A stretch of DNA of 6,392 nt, taken from NCBI GenBank assembly GCA_038216025.1, contig JBBQQK010000063.1:1-6392 (forward strand). Direction: 5' to 3'. Positions within the stretch are counted from its first letter, which is position 1. The number at the start of each line of letters is the position of its first letter. This document shows positions 1 through 6,335 of this stretch, one piece after another. The stretch comes from JBBQQK01 sp038216025 (lineage in GTDB: Bacteria; Patescibacteriota; UBA1384; XYA2-FULL-43-10; 1-14-0-10-43-13). The translations under genes and the position numbers were made by a program. The notes below the pieces were generated by a model that was given only the letters and a program-made list of their open reading frames with translations, was not told where the DNA came from and ran no database searches.

Positions 1-633
1 CATGAAAATCATTTTAATAAATGGATTAACTATTCGATGGAAGACCTTTTGAGTGTCGTTCAGAATGTACAGCCAGACGTTGTCTTTCTTGAAGCACGAG
101 AACAGTATTTCAAAGACTATGGCGTGGTGGATGGGCCGATAGATATGACCGTTGTATATAGTCATTGCACAGATAACGATATTGCAGTAGAAATGATTGA
201 TTGGTGGGTTGTGGATAATAGTTTTCAATCAAGTACAACAAATGATAAGCGTGATGATATGATATTTGCAAATATTGATAATAAGTTGAATACAATTCCT
301 GCAAATTCAAAAATATTGGTTGTATGTGGCTCCGGACATTTTTATGAACAAACAAAGCGTTTCCTAAATAATGGATTTGAACCGCAGGAGATTCAAAATA
401 AGACGACATATTTTGACAGTCAGGACGTGGACTTCAGATACCCAGTCAGTGTAGAAGCTGTTTGGGAGCAACGTGCTTATTTTTATGCTTATACTTATCC
501 AGATATTGTAGGACAAGATAAAACTTTAGAGGAGGATATAAAGTCAGTATTTACAGAGGACGACCATGATGCATTTTATCAGCAGCAGCTAGAATATTGT
601 GACCTTTTTTCAAAAAATGAGTTGTACAAATAA
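1..633 (+). CDS. TraB/GumN/TIKI-superfamily-like protein, C-terminal part (5' end outside window)
   Basis: The frame is open from base 1, giving 210 visible residues that begin HENHF. The ATG at base 37 has no ribosome binding site and lies inside conserved-looking sequence, so it is probably internal. Visible hallmarks are PDVVFLEAR (about residues 25-33, with the Glu and Arg typical of this superfamily), KRDDM (83-87), and ILVVCGSGH (105-113), which is a GX2H motif at the end of a hydrophobic beta strand. The TraB/PrgY, GumN, EreA and TIKI superfamily is known for two GX2H motifs with conserved Glu and Arg between them. The first visible His could be the last residue of the first motif, whose earlier bases are cut off (inference). 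Members include pheromone-shutdown proteins and metal-dependent hydrolases or proteases; no substrate can be named here. There is no signal peptide in the visible part. The tail after the GX2H is acidic and ends at TAA. The family call is moderately secure and the coding status is secure. Confidence 0.65.
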   Translation, partial: HENHFNKWINYSMEDLLSVVQNVQPDVVFLEAREQYFKDYGVVDGPIDMTVVYSHCTDNDIAVEMIDWWVVDNSFQSSTTNDKRDDMIFANIDNKLNTIPANSKILVVCGSGHFYEQTKRFLNNGFEPQEIQNKTTYFDSQDVDFRYPVSVEAVWEQRAYFYAYTYPDIVGQDKTLEEDIKSVFTEDDHDAFYQQQLEYCDLFSKNELYK

Positions 634-670
634 GAAGGAAGATATATTTTCAGATTTTAATGTGTGAGTG

Positions 671-691
671 TCTGGCATAATAGATGCCGGG
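671..691 (+). terminator. Weak stem-loop downstream of the TraB-like gene, possible terminator
   Basis: CTGGCAT (672-678) pairs with ATGCCGG (684-690) around the loop AATAG, with one internal G-T wobble and a flanking T-G wobble. A short T run (697-701) follows after a few bases instead of directly. It lies 37 bases after the stop codon at 633, in the place expected for the 3' end of that transcript, but the poor U tract makes it an uncertain intrinsic terminator. Confidence 0.4.
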
Positions 692-1168
692 CGAAATTTT
701 TGAGAGACCCGCCTTCTTTGTAATCAACTCAATTACGCTCTATTACTAGAATTTCAATAAACGTGTCTATTTTTAATGGTATCACTAGAGCACCTCGATA
801 GTTATTGTGCCATGAATTTTGGGAGATTTAAAAGTAAGCTACAATAGGACAATCTGAGTATCAATGACAGCTTTTTAAGTTCCGACCACTAGGCATCTTC
901 TTAGTTTTCTCATGTGTTTCCGCTTCAACCAAACTGTCTTTGTCTATCGTAATAGTGCCATCAAATATTCTCATTGCATAATGATGCTCCAGTTTATTCA
1001 GATTAAAACCGAGTACTCATAAATTTTAATTTATAGAGTTAAATAAAAGCGTAATATTCAGCTTTAGTTATGTCACATTTCTCTTAAAATGAGAATTAAA
1101 GGAGCCATAAAACGGATTACTTTAAAATTACTGATTTTCCAATGGCAAAGAAATTAGCTCTTTAAATT
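692..1168. other. AT-rich gap without a convincing gene
   Basis: No open frame here combines a start codon, a ribosome binding site and a useful length. On the minus strand there are two short open stretches: 729-827, which has no ATG and ends at a stop at 729-731, and 861-1016, described separately. On the plus strand, around 1090-1165, a short open stretch ends in MAKKLAL at 1141-1164; it has no upstream start or ribosome binding site. A small TTCTC/GAGAA inverted repeat occurs near 1079-1095. No tRNA, CRISPR or recognisable riboswitch core was seen. The density of short coding-like pieces is compatible with decayed genes, but this cannot be proved from the sequence. Confidence 0.5.
861..1016 (-). 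pseudogene. Possible gene fossil with a transposase-like GFNLNKL segment
   Basis: On the minus strand the frame is open from 1016 down to a TGA at 861-863. It begins V-L-G-F-N-L-N-K-L and continues with an ATG at 974 that could encode 37 residues starting MRIFDGTITIDKD. No ribosome binding site precedes that ATG. GFNLNKL is reminiscent of the C-terminal segment of some DDE transposases (for example IS1182-like ones), but here the sequence runs on for about 45 residues of unrecognised, fairly polar protein. No terminal inverted repeats were found around it. It may be a decayed fragment or a chance open frame; the call is weak. Confidence 0.2.
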
Positions 1169-1198
1169 AAAAGGGACAGCTCGAAGCTGTCCCTTTTA
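1168..1198 (-). terminator. Strong intrinsic terminator of the three-gene unit (probably bidirectional)
   Basis: A perfect 14-bp inverted repeat, with a GGGACAGCT arm at 1173-1181 and its complement at 1185-1193, is extended by A/T pairs on both sides around a 3-base loop. Read on the minus strand it ends CCCTTTTAATTT, and on the plus strand CCCTTTTATGTTTT, so either direction could terminate. It starts 11 bases after the stop codon of the FN3-SLH gene, which closes the minus-strand operon. It could also stop any read-through from the left-hand gene. Confidence 0.9.
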
Positions 1199-1209
1199 TG
1201 TTTTATCAA

Positions 1210-3279
1210 TTAGTTATATTTTTCAAACATTCTCTTAATTAAAGCAATGGCTTGTTCTTTTGTTGTATTGCCTTTTGGGCTAATATTATTGCCTCCCGTG
1301 CCATTCATGATTCCCGCTTTGTTCATATACTTAACCGACTCCATTGCCCAAGTAGCGATTTCTTTTTCATCAGCTATAACGGGTGCCCCGGTTATGCTAT
1401 AATCGCCATTTGGCTTTGCTTCTTTCAAGGCGCGCAACAACATGACGCTTATTTCTTGACGCGTTATTGCATTATCTGGCGCAAAGCTATTCTGAGTGAT
1501 TCCCTTGACGATCCCTAATTTATAGGCTTTCAAAATTTCTGAATTAGTCGTATCATTAAATGGATTTGCTGCAGGCTGTGCCGTTTGACCACTGATTGCT
1601 TCATATAACTTAACAGCAATTTCACAAAATTCCTCACGGGTAATTTTGTTGCTAAATCCTGTTAATACACTATCTGTCGTTAATTTATAGCCTATGGCTG
1701 CTTGAATCTCAGGTATCGCCCAGCTACTGGCGGAAGAATAATCTACCGTTGCTTGTGATAATGAAATTGTCAGTTCATTGGAGTAAAGAGATTCACCTAG
1801 CGTCGTGCTAACTGCTTTAATCCTATATAGATAGGTTATACCGTCTATAGGCGTTTTGTCAGTATAAGCAGTTTGATTTGCAGCAACACTGGCTAAATTG
1901 ATGTAGCTATTCCCTTTTTCTTTTCTCTGGATCATAAATTGATCTTCGTTGCTTGAATTATCCTTCCAGGTAAAAGAAATACTCGCTTCTTGTTTTGTCG
2001 CTTTTAAGTCTGTTGGAGCCGCAACAACGCTTCCAGGAATCGTAATTGTTGCTTCATTTGAATATATTGAATCCCCTAATGAACTATTAATTGCTTTGGC
2101 TCGATATACATAGGTTTTACCGGCAACCACACTATTATCTACAAGCGTAGTCATTCCTGCACTCGCGCCATTAACATACGCGAAGCTTCCACCTGCTTCT
2201 TTTCTTTCTACTGTAAAGCCTTGTTCATTACTTGAGTTATCTTTCCAATTCAACCCAACGATGCCGGCAGAAACTGTCGCACCTAATTCTGTTGGCGGCA
2301 GAACTGGTAATACAAGCATCGCTGGGATAGCGACTGTTACTTCATTGGAATAAGTTGAAGTGATATAATTATTGTCTTCTGCATAAACGCGATAGACATA
2401 GGTTTTTCCTGCCGTTACGCTACTGTCCGTCCAACCTGTTGCATCGGTAGCAATCCCACAGATAGCTGTATAACTCCCCCCCGATTCCTTTCTTTCAATG
2501 GTAAATTGTTTTTCGTTATTTGAATTATCCACCCAAGTAAGACTCACGTTTGTACCCGCTACTGTTGCTTTAAAATTTGTAGGTGCTGCAGGAACTGTCG
2601 CTGCTGCAGGGATAATAATGCTCGCTTCATTTGAGAAATCTGATTCAACCGTCACATTTCCTGCATAGATTCTATACGTATAACCTAATCCGGCTATAAT
2701 ATCAGCATCTTTATATTGTGTCGTGTTGGCAGTAGTCGTGGCGAGCTCTACAAAAGGTCCACCTGATGCAACTCTTTCAATGACAAAGTGCTCTTCAGCA
2801 GAAGAATTATCTGCCCAGGTAAGGCTCACAATACCCTTGTCTGCAGTTACTTTAAGATCAGTTGGGCCTTGTAGCGGCAGAACAATTGTCGTCTCATTCG
2901 AATAAGCAGAATCACCCCATATGCTGTTTACAGCCTTTACCCGATAGATATACGCCTTACCTCTCACCGCATTATAATCGGACATACTCGGATAAGTAAC
3001 ACCCGTCGCAATATCTTCATAGCTCCCTCCAGACTCTGCTCTTTGTACCGTGAAGCTTTCTTCATTACTTGAATTGTCTATCCATGTAAGATTTACAAGG
3101 CTACCGTTATAAATCCCCGAAGTTAGTCCCGAAGGCGCTGCTGGTGCTCTATATAAAATCAAATTGCCTGGCAAAACCACCTTACCCGGTAAAATCAGAG
3201 TAGAATCAGCATTAACACTTGTAAAGTTAACTAGAAAAAGTAAAATAACCAATAGTAACGAGCTTATTTTTTTCATCAT
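1210..3279 (-). CDS. Exported S-layer-anchored protein: five FN3 modules and three SLH modules
   Basis: This is a 689-residue surface protein. Residues 1-24 form a signal peptide (MMKK, then a hydrophobic core, probable cleavage after VNA). A short LPGK/LPGN stretch follows at about 31-38. Five FN3-like modules lie at roughly 45-135, 138-224, 229-320, 327-416 and 420-509. Each repeats the signature W-x-DNS-x-x-E-x-x-F-x-(I/V)-(E/Q)-R and ends with a Y-x-YR ... YSNE strand. Residues 516-689 hold three SLH-like motifs: about 516-564, 572-620 (with ITRQE) and 635-687 (with TTKEQ). SLH domains bind pyruvylated secondary wall polymer in Gram-positive S-layers; FN3 modules are spacers or binding modules. 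No catalytic domain is visible. It is the last gene of the unit, 70 bases after the stalk-domain gene and directly before a strong terminator. Two adjacent ATGs (3279 and 3276) are possible starts; the second gives slightly better spacing to the ribosome binding site. It is probably the wall anchor for its partners (inference). Confidence 0.93.
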   Translation of the reverse strand: MMKKISSLLLVILLFLVNFTSVNADSTLILPGKVVLPGNLILYRAPAAPSGLTSGIYNGSLVNLTWIDNSSNEESFTVQRAESGGSYEDIATGVTYPSMSDYNAVRGKAYIYRVKAVNSIWGDSAYSNETTIVLPLQGPTDLKVTADKGIVSLTWADNSSAEEHFVIERVASGGPFVELATTTANTTQYKDADIIAGLGYTYRIYAGNVTVESDFSNEASIIIPAAATVPAAPTNFKATVAGTNVSLTWVDNSNNEKQFTIERKESGGSYTAICGIATDATGWTDSSVTAGKTYVYRVYAEDNNYITSTYSNEVTVAIPAMLVLPVLPPTELGATVSAGIVGLNWKDNSSNEQGFTVERKEAGGSFAYVNGASAGMTTLVDNSVVAGKTYVYRAKAINSSLGDSIYSNEATITIPGSVVAAPTDLKATKQEASISFTWKDNSSNEDQFMIQRKEKGNSYINLASVAANQTAYTDKTPIDGITYLYRIKAVSTTLGESLYSNELTISLSQATVDYSSASSWAIPEIQAAIGYKLTTDSVLTGFSNKITREEFCEIAVKLYEAISGQTAQPAANPFNDTTNSEILKAYKLGIVKGITQNSFAPDNAITRQEISVMLLRALKEAKPNGDYSITGAPVIADEKEIATWAMESVKYMNKAGIMNGTGGNNISPKGNTTKEQAIALIKRMFEKYN
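1753..3147 (-). repeat. Five-unit tandem FN3 coding repeat
   Basis: Five consecutive units of about 260-280 bases each encode one FN3-like module. On the minus strand they run approximately 3147-2875, 2868-2608, 2595-2320, 2301-2032 and 2022-1753. The units are clearly related at the protein level (W-x-DNS-x-x-E near the start, YSNE near the end) but have diverged in DNA, so they are an old duplication and not a recent amplification. Linkers between units are short and rich in Pro, Ala and Val. Confidence 0.85.
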
Positions 3280-3282
3280 ATT

Positions 3283-3289
3283 CTCACCT
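3283..3289 (-). promoter_or_regulatory. Ribosome binding site of the FN3-SLH gene
   Basis: AGGTGAG on the minus strand lies 3 bases before the first ATG (3279) and 6 bases before the second (3276). Counted from the AGGTG core the spacings are 5 and 8 bases. Both starts are usable and differ by a single Met; the second is slightly favoured by spacing. Confidence 0.75.
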
Positions 3290-3341
3290 ATAAATTTATC
3301 TATTATTTTCCATATTGCTATAAATTTCTACAAATTTCTAC
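3288..3341. repeat. Short direct repeats filling the gap before the FN3-SLH gene
   Basis: The plus strand shows AAATTTCTAC twice in perfect tandem (3322-3331 and 3332-3341). It also shows CTATAAATTT twice (3288-3297 and 3318-3327). On the minus strand the second copy of AAATTTATAG runs directly into the ribosome binding site. The pattern may reflect replication slippage, or may be a binding site or leader element. No credible sigma-A promoter was seen in this gap. Confidence 0.55.
3294..3306 (-). repeat. 13-bp direct repeat, copy upstream of the FN3-SLH gene
   Basis: ATAATAGATAAAT on the minus strand is an exact match to bases 4091-4103. Here it ends 14 bases before the first ATG, just upstream of the AGGTGAG ribosome binding site. 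With the next three bases the match is 15 of 16. Confidence 0.6.
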
Positions 3342-3349
3342 GGTGAATT

Positions 3350-4078
3350 TTAATTCGTTGTCTGATTCTTATTTGTAAAGATTGGCTCTCCGATAACCAA
3401 TTTTGAAACCTTATCATGTCCGATTTTAATGCTAGACAAAATGTAGAACTTATTAACTCCTGCGATTTCCACATCAACAGATGTCGTTTCTCCCGGCTTT
3501 AGTGTAATACTCTTAATGACTTCTCCATCATAAGTATCTTTTCTGAATTCCATAACCAGATCCTGCTTTACGCCCTCATCTAGGAATATGGAGGCTGTAA
3601 AGTACTTGTAATTTCCATTAGGCTTCAAAAAGCACCCAAAATAAGCCATTTCTAAAATCTCTCCATTGCAGATTCCCCACTTGTAGGTTGAATCAGCAGT
3701 CGTCAGCTTATCAGTATCTTTTGTAAAAATGGTTCCATAATAATCTCCATACATGCTTGCATCCACTGATATGTCATCTGTCCTTCCACCAATCCATACG
3801 GTTTTAGTGTTTTTATCCCAGTCTACTGGAACTTTTAATCCATCTGCTAAGGATCTAACCGGCAAATAAGTTCTACCATTATACATGATTGGCTGGACAT
3901 AAGTGCCATCTGTATCTTTAGGATTAAAATCTTTGCCATTAAGCTTCATTTTAATTGATCCCATTAGCAAAGCCGACACAGGAACATCCAATGATGCAGC
4001 CAATACCCCAATAGTACTAGTCAATAATAGGGTGCTTACTATAAACCCTGCGATAAACATTTTTAAACCTTTTAACAT
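3350..4078 (-). CDS. Exported protein with copper amine oxidase N-terminal-like (stalk) domain and unassigned C-terminal beta domain
   Basis: This is a 242-residue protein. Residues 1-27 are a signal peptide (MLKGLK, hydrophobic core, VLA then AS). Residues about 38-97 match the copper amine oxidase N-terminal domain-like stalk: KMKLNGKDF, then YNGRTYLPVRSLADGL, then VPVDWDKNTKTVWIGG. This domain is widespread in exported Bacillota proteins and is not catalytic; nothing here suggests amine oxidase activity. Residues about 110-235 form a second, beta-rich region (YYGTIF ... KYFTASIFLDEG ... ITLKPGETTSVDVEIAGVNK ... LVIGEPIF). Its layout recalls NPCBM-type carbohydrate-binding jelly rolls, but this is a resemblance only. 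Two cysteines (137 and 149) could form a disulfide. There is no membrane or wall anchor beyond the signal peptide. It is the middle gene: 26 bases after the propeller gene and 70 before the FN3-SLH gene. A GGAGG 7 bases before the ATG supports this start. Confidence 0.9.
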   Translation of the reverse strand: MLKGLKMFIAGFIVSTLLLTSTIGVLAASLDVPVSALLMGSIKMKLNGKDFNPKDTDGTYVQPIMYNGRTYLPVRSLADGLKVPVDWDKNTKTVWIGGRTDDISVDASMYGDYYGTIFTKDTDKLTTADSTYKWGICNGEILEMAYFGCFLKPNGNYKYFTASIFLDEGVKQDLVMEFRKDTYDGEVIKSITLKPGETTSVDVEIAGVNKFYILSSIKIGHDKVSKLVIGEPIFTNKNQTTN

Positions 4079-4085
4079 ATTTTTT

Positions 4086-4090
4086 CCTCC
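4086..4090 (-). promoter_or_regulatory. Ribosome binding site of the stalk-domain gene
   Basis: GGAGG on the minus strand stands 7 bases before the ATG at 4078. It lies inside the 26-base gap after the propeller gene, which supports co-transcription with separate translation initiation. Confidence 0.85.
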
Positions 4091-4103
4091 ATTTATCTAT
4101 TAT
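4091..4103 (-). repeat. 13-bp direct repeat, copy upstream of the stalk-domain gene
   Basis: ATAATAGATAAAT on the minus strand is identical to bases 3294-3306. It lies directly next to the GGAGG ribosome binding site and 12 bases before the ATG, and it occupies half of the 26-base gap without touching the preceding stop codon. Confidence 0.6.
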
Positions 4104-4104
4104 C

Positions 4105-6210
4105 TTAATTGTTCAGCAGTTTATTCCAATCAAAAATCTTGCCTGATTTATAAATAATATGATCTCCGCCAAGAATATAGACACTGTCATTGGCAAAAAC
4201 AACTTTATTGATCACAGGCAAATCTAACTTATTGGCAAATGTCCAGTTGGTTCCGTTTGTGGAAAATCCGGCAGTTTTATCGTCTCCCGTCATAATAAAA
4301 GCTCCGTTTTCCGGACCGCTTATAGCAAAGTCCAAATGAGTGGCTTTGATCTGATAATAATTCAGATTCTCAGTCCACGCTTTGCCATCGGGTGAGGTGG
4401 CCAGGCGTCCATCCTTGTCGAGAAGAACAAACCAGCCGTTGCCGTAAGAAATGTCAATCGGGTTCAGCTTTGCCAAAGGCACTCGCACAAAATTGCTGAG
4501 ATTGTTACTGACTTGCATCACTCCGTTTTCATTAAGCACCACAAAATTACCATTGCCATAAGTCACTTTGAGCACATTTTCTTGCGATTTAGAACTCAAT
4601 AGTTCCCATTGCGTTCCATTCAGCGAGGTCAGAATCACACCTTTTTTGCCCCAGGCCACAAAACGGTCTTGAAGATAGGCGACCCCGAGCAAATCATTGC
4701 TGGTACCGGAATTGGCCACTTCCCACTTACTTCCATTGACAGTGGTCAAAATAGTCCCCTTGTCTCCCACCGCTACGAACATATTATTTTGATACACAAT
4801 GTCTGACAGATGTTCGTTTTTGTTAGTCAAACCTGATATCCAGGGTTTACCCTGGCTGGATATCGCTGAAAGCCCGGGGCTGCCGACTGCAATACCCAAA
4901 TCTTTATTAAAGGCGATCGCCGTGTAATCGCTGCTATCTTGCAAGTGGAGATCACGCCAGGTAGACAAGTCATTGGAGGTCATCATTTTCGACCATTCAG
5001 GGTTTGCGTTATGGATAGCACAGAGAAAGGTGCCATTGTGCAAAACCAAGTGGTCGGCTAATGCGCCATCAAAAGTGCAGGCCTTGCTCCAATCAAGGCC
5101 ATTCGTTGATTTTAAAACGCTTGTACCACTCACGATTACAAACTGGTTCTGATAAAAATACAAATCACGATTGTACGCTATTTGAGGATTTTCAACTTTG
5201 GTCCAATTAATCAGGTCTTTCGAGGTTAGAATATTTGTACTGGCGTAACTCACACCAACATAACAACCGTTTCCATATGCCAACTCCCTAAAACTGACGT
5301 TTTCGAGCACTCTTTTTTGAGGTAATTTTTTCCACGTTTTGCCGTCTGTGGAGACAAAGGTAATGTCCCAATCTTTGGGTGTTTCAAAGATAGATCCTTT
5401 GGCCACAAACTGATTGTTCACAAAGAATATATCTCGAATAGCATCTTTTGGAGCTGAATTAATTTGAGCCTTTGTCCAATTTTCTCCGTCCTTTGACCAG
5501 AGAATACTATTTCCTGAGGGAGTCACAAAGATATTTTTACCAGCCGCAAAATTACCGATTATCTTTGGTGACTCGGTCCAATTCAAACCGTCTTTGGATG
5601 TATAGGTCAATTTATCCATTCCATACGAATAGCTGAAGTTCCCCAGATAAATTCCGTTCGCGTAGGCAACACGATCCAGGCTGCCCATCTTCACATCGAT
5701 ATTCTTGGGCTGCCAATTCAAAAGATCTGTACTTGCCATCAGTTGAGTGAATTTACCATTATATTGGCCGTAATCATTCGTGTTCATCGCGTCGTCGAAT
5801 ACAGCAATATATCCCTTTTCCGTCGTTAATAATTTGTCGGGAAAATTTGCCAAAGCAAAAACAGGCATCTGTATCATCCAATGATCCAAGGGACTGGTAG
5901 CTGGCACCAGTTTAACCGTGGAGAGAGACGGTTCTTTTGGAATGATCACCTGTATAGGGGTCGTTATGGGTATCACAAGCGGAGGTCTTGGTATGATATT
6001 GATCAGGGGCGGAGATGTCGATACGGGTGGGATCACAAGCGGAGGATTCGGTATGACATTAATCCGGGGTGCGGGTGTCAACGTCGGAACCACAATAGAA
6101 TTAAGCGAATTTAATTTTACGTTATTCAGGGGAGTCGTTGCAAAAACACTCAAAGGGACCAGTGACACCAAGCTAATACCCATGATGAGCAGCAACATTT
6201 TTTTTCTCAT
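4105..6210 (-). CDS. Exported Asp-box-like beta-propeller protein with Pro-rich N-terminal linker
   Basis: The protein has 701 residues from the preferred start (704 from the ATG at 6219). The start at 6210 is chosen because GGAAGG abuts the 6219 ATG with no spacer but stands 9 bases before the 6210 ATG; it also begins MRKK, as a signal peptide should. Cleavage is likely after VFA (residue 24). Residues about 42-95 are rich in Pro, Val and Ile and contain a 20-residue duplication. From about residue 110 to the end there are repeated blades of the form (Y/F)xNGxFVxxG ... (I/L)xxSxDGxxW. The closing aromatic occurs 14 times: W166, 211, 245, 293, 336, 374, 418, 457, 496, 535, F574, W612, 656 and 695. 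The S/T-x-D/N-G-x-x-W motif is Asp-box-like (BNR/Ycf48-type propellers). No sialidase catalytic residues, SLH or LPXTG anchor are seen. It is the first gene of the unit. A binding or scaffolding role is likely; the ligand is unknown. Confidence 0.9.
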   Translation of the reverse strand: MRKKMLLLIMGISLVSLVPLSVFATTPLNNVKLNSLNSIVVPTLTPAPRINVIPNPPLVIPPVSTSPPLINIIPRPPLVIPITTPIQVIIPKEPSLSTVKLVPATSPLDHWMIQMPVFALANFPDKLLTTEKGYIAVFDDAMNTNDYGQYNGKFTQLMASTDLLNWQPKNIDVKMGSLDRVAYANGIYLGNFSYSYGMDKLTYTSKDGLNWTESPKIIGNFAAGKNIFVTPSGNSILWSKDGENWTKAQINSAPKDAIRDIFFVNNQFVAKGSIFETPKDWDITFVSTDGKTWKKLPQKRVLENVSFRELAYGNGCYVGVSYASTNILTSKDLINWTKVENPQIAYNRDLYFYQNQFVIVSGTSVLKSTNGLDWSKACTFDGALADHLVLHNGTFLCAIHNANPEWSKMMTSNDLSTWRDLHLQDSSDYTAIAFNKDLGIAVGSPGLSAISSQGKPWISGLTNKNEHLSDIVYQNNMFVAVGDKGTILTTVNGSKWEVANSGTSNDLLGVAYLQDRFVAWGKKGVILTSLNGTQWELLSSKSQENVLKVTYGNGNFVVLNENGVMQVSNNLSNFVRVPLAKLNPIDISYGNGWFVLLDKDGRLATSPDGKAWTENLNYYQIKATHLDFAISGPENGAFIMTGDDKTAGFSTNGTNWTFANKLDLPVINKVVFANDSVYILGGDHIIYKSGKIFDWNKLLNN
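5950..6069 (-). repeat. 60-bp tandem duplication coding the Pro-rich linker
   Basis: Two adjacent 60-base units (6010-6069 and 5950-6009) encode related 20-residue blocks with the shared core I-P-x-PPLVIP. On the plus strand both contain ATCACAAGCGGAGG, exactly 60 bases apart (from 5972 and 6032), and GGTATGA, also 60 bases apart. A shorter degenerate continuation follows toward VIIPKEP. The period is a multiple of three, so repeat number could change without breaking the frame. Long open frames on the other strand here are by-products of this composition. Confidence 0.8.
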
Positions 6211-6219
6211 ATCTGCCAT

Positions 6220-6225
6220 CCTTCC
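6220..6225 (-). promoter_or_regulatory. Ribosome binding site that decides the propeller start
   Basis: GGAAGG on the minus strand is directly joined to the ATG at 6219 (no spacer) but lies 9 bases before the ATG at 6210. This favours initiation at 6210, and therefore a protein beginning MRKKM. Confidence 0.7.
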
Positions 6226-6296
6226 ACGACTCTTATTTCAGTTATTTAATACCTAAATTCCACGTGCATTTTTTATTAGCTTCAAAAACCATTATT

Positions 6297-6335
6297 TCAC
6301 GAAGAATTTATACTGCTTCTTGAATATTTTAACAT
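6297..6335 (-). CDS. Possible 12-codon leader peptide or truncated gene start
   Basis: A minus-strand ATG at 6335 opens a 12-residue frame, MLKYSRSSINSS, closed by TGA at 6297-6299. It is preceded by AAAGGTGGTGA (6341-6351), one of the best ribosome binding sites in the window, with 5 bases of spacing. It ends about 86 bases before the propeller start. It could be a regulatory leader peptide or the relic of a gene start. However, the putative promoter at 6326-6354 overlaps it, and transcripts from that promoter would lack its ribosome binding site. It would then be translated only from an upstream promoter beyond the window. Confidence 0.25.
   Translation of the reverse strand: MLKYSRSSINSS

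Noticed and set aside
2..52. A 16-codon plus-strand frame starting at the second base (MKIILINGLTIRWKTF)
   Set aside because: It overlaps the TraB-like frame, which continues to the window edge with family-like sequence; no upstream context is available to support it.
110..409. A 99-residue minus-strand open frame
   Set aside because: It lies fully inside the TraB-like gene, whose conserved motifs show that the plus strand is the coding one; no ribosome binding site supports it.
1252..1518. An 88-residue plus-strand open frame opposite the SLH region
   Set aside because: The minus strand carries clear SLH motifs here; the plus frame is Cys/His/Trp-rich antisense without a start signal.
1753..3147. 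A CRISPR-like or recent satellite repeat
   Set aside because: The periodicity of about 270-280 bases is explained by diverged FN3 coding modules, with no short identical repeats separated by unique spacers.
3350..4078. A functional copper amine oxidase
   Set aside because: Only the small N-terminal-like stalk domain is present. The protein is far too short for the catalytic domain and shows no topaquinone or copper-ligand region.
3903..4157. An 84-residue plus-strand open frame across the junction of two minus-strand genes
   Set aside because: It is opposite the signal peptide and stalk domain of one gene and the stop of another, and its hydrophobic character comes from the antisense of the signal peptide.
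4105..6210. A sialidase or other glycosidase, based on Asp-box-like repeats
   Set aside because: Asp-box-like motifs occur in many propellers; no arginine triad or catalytic acid pattern could be recognised.
5881..6256. Two overlapping plus-strand open frames rich in Gly, Arg and Ile
   Set aside because: They lie opposite the Pro-rich repeat of the propeller gene, have no ribosome binding site, and their composition is the antisense image of the Pro/Val/Ile codons.
6211..6325. A cyclic-di-GMP or other riboswitch in the leader of the operon
   Set aside because: The leader is AT-rich, lacks the conserved cores I would recognise, and has only short weak inverted repeats.
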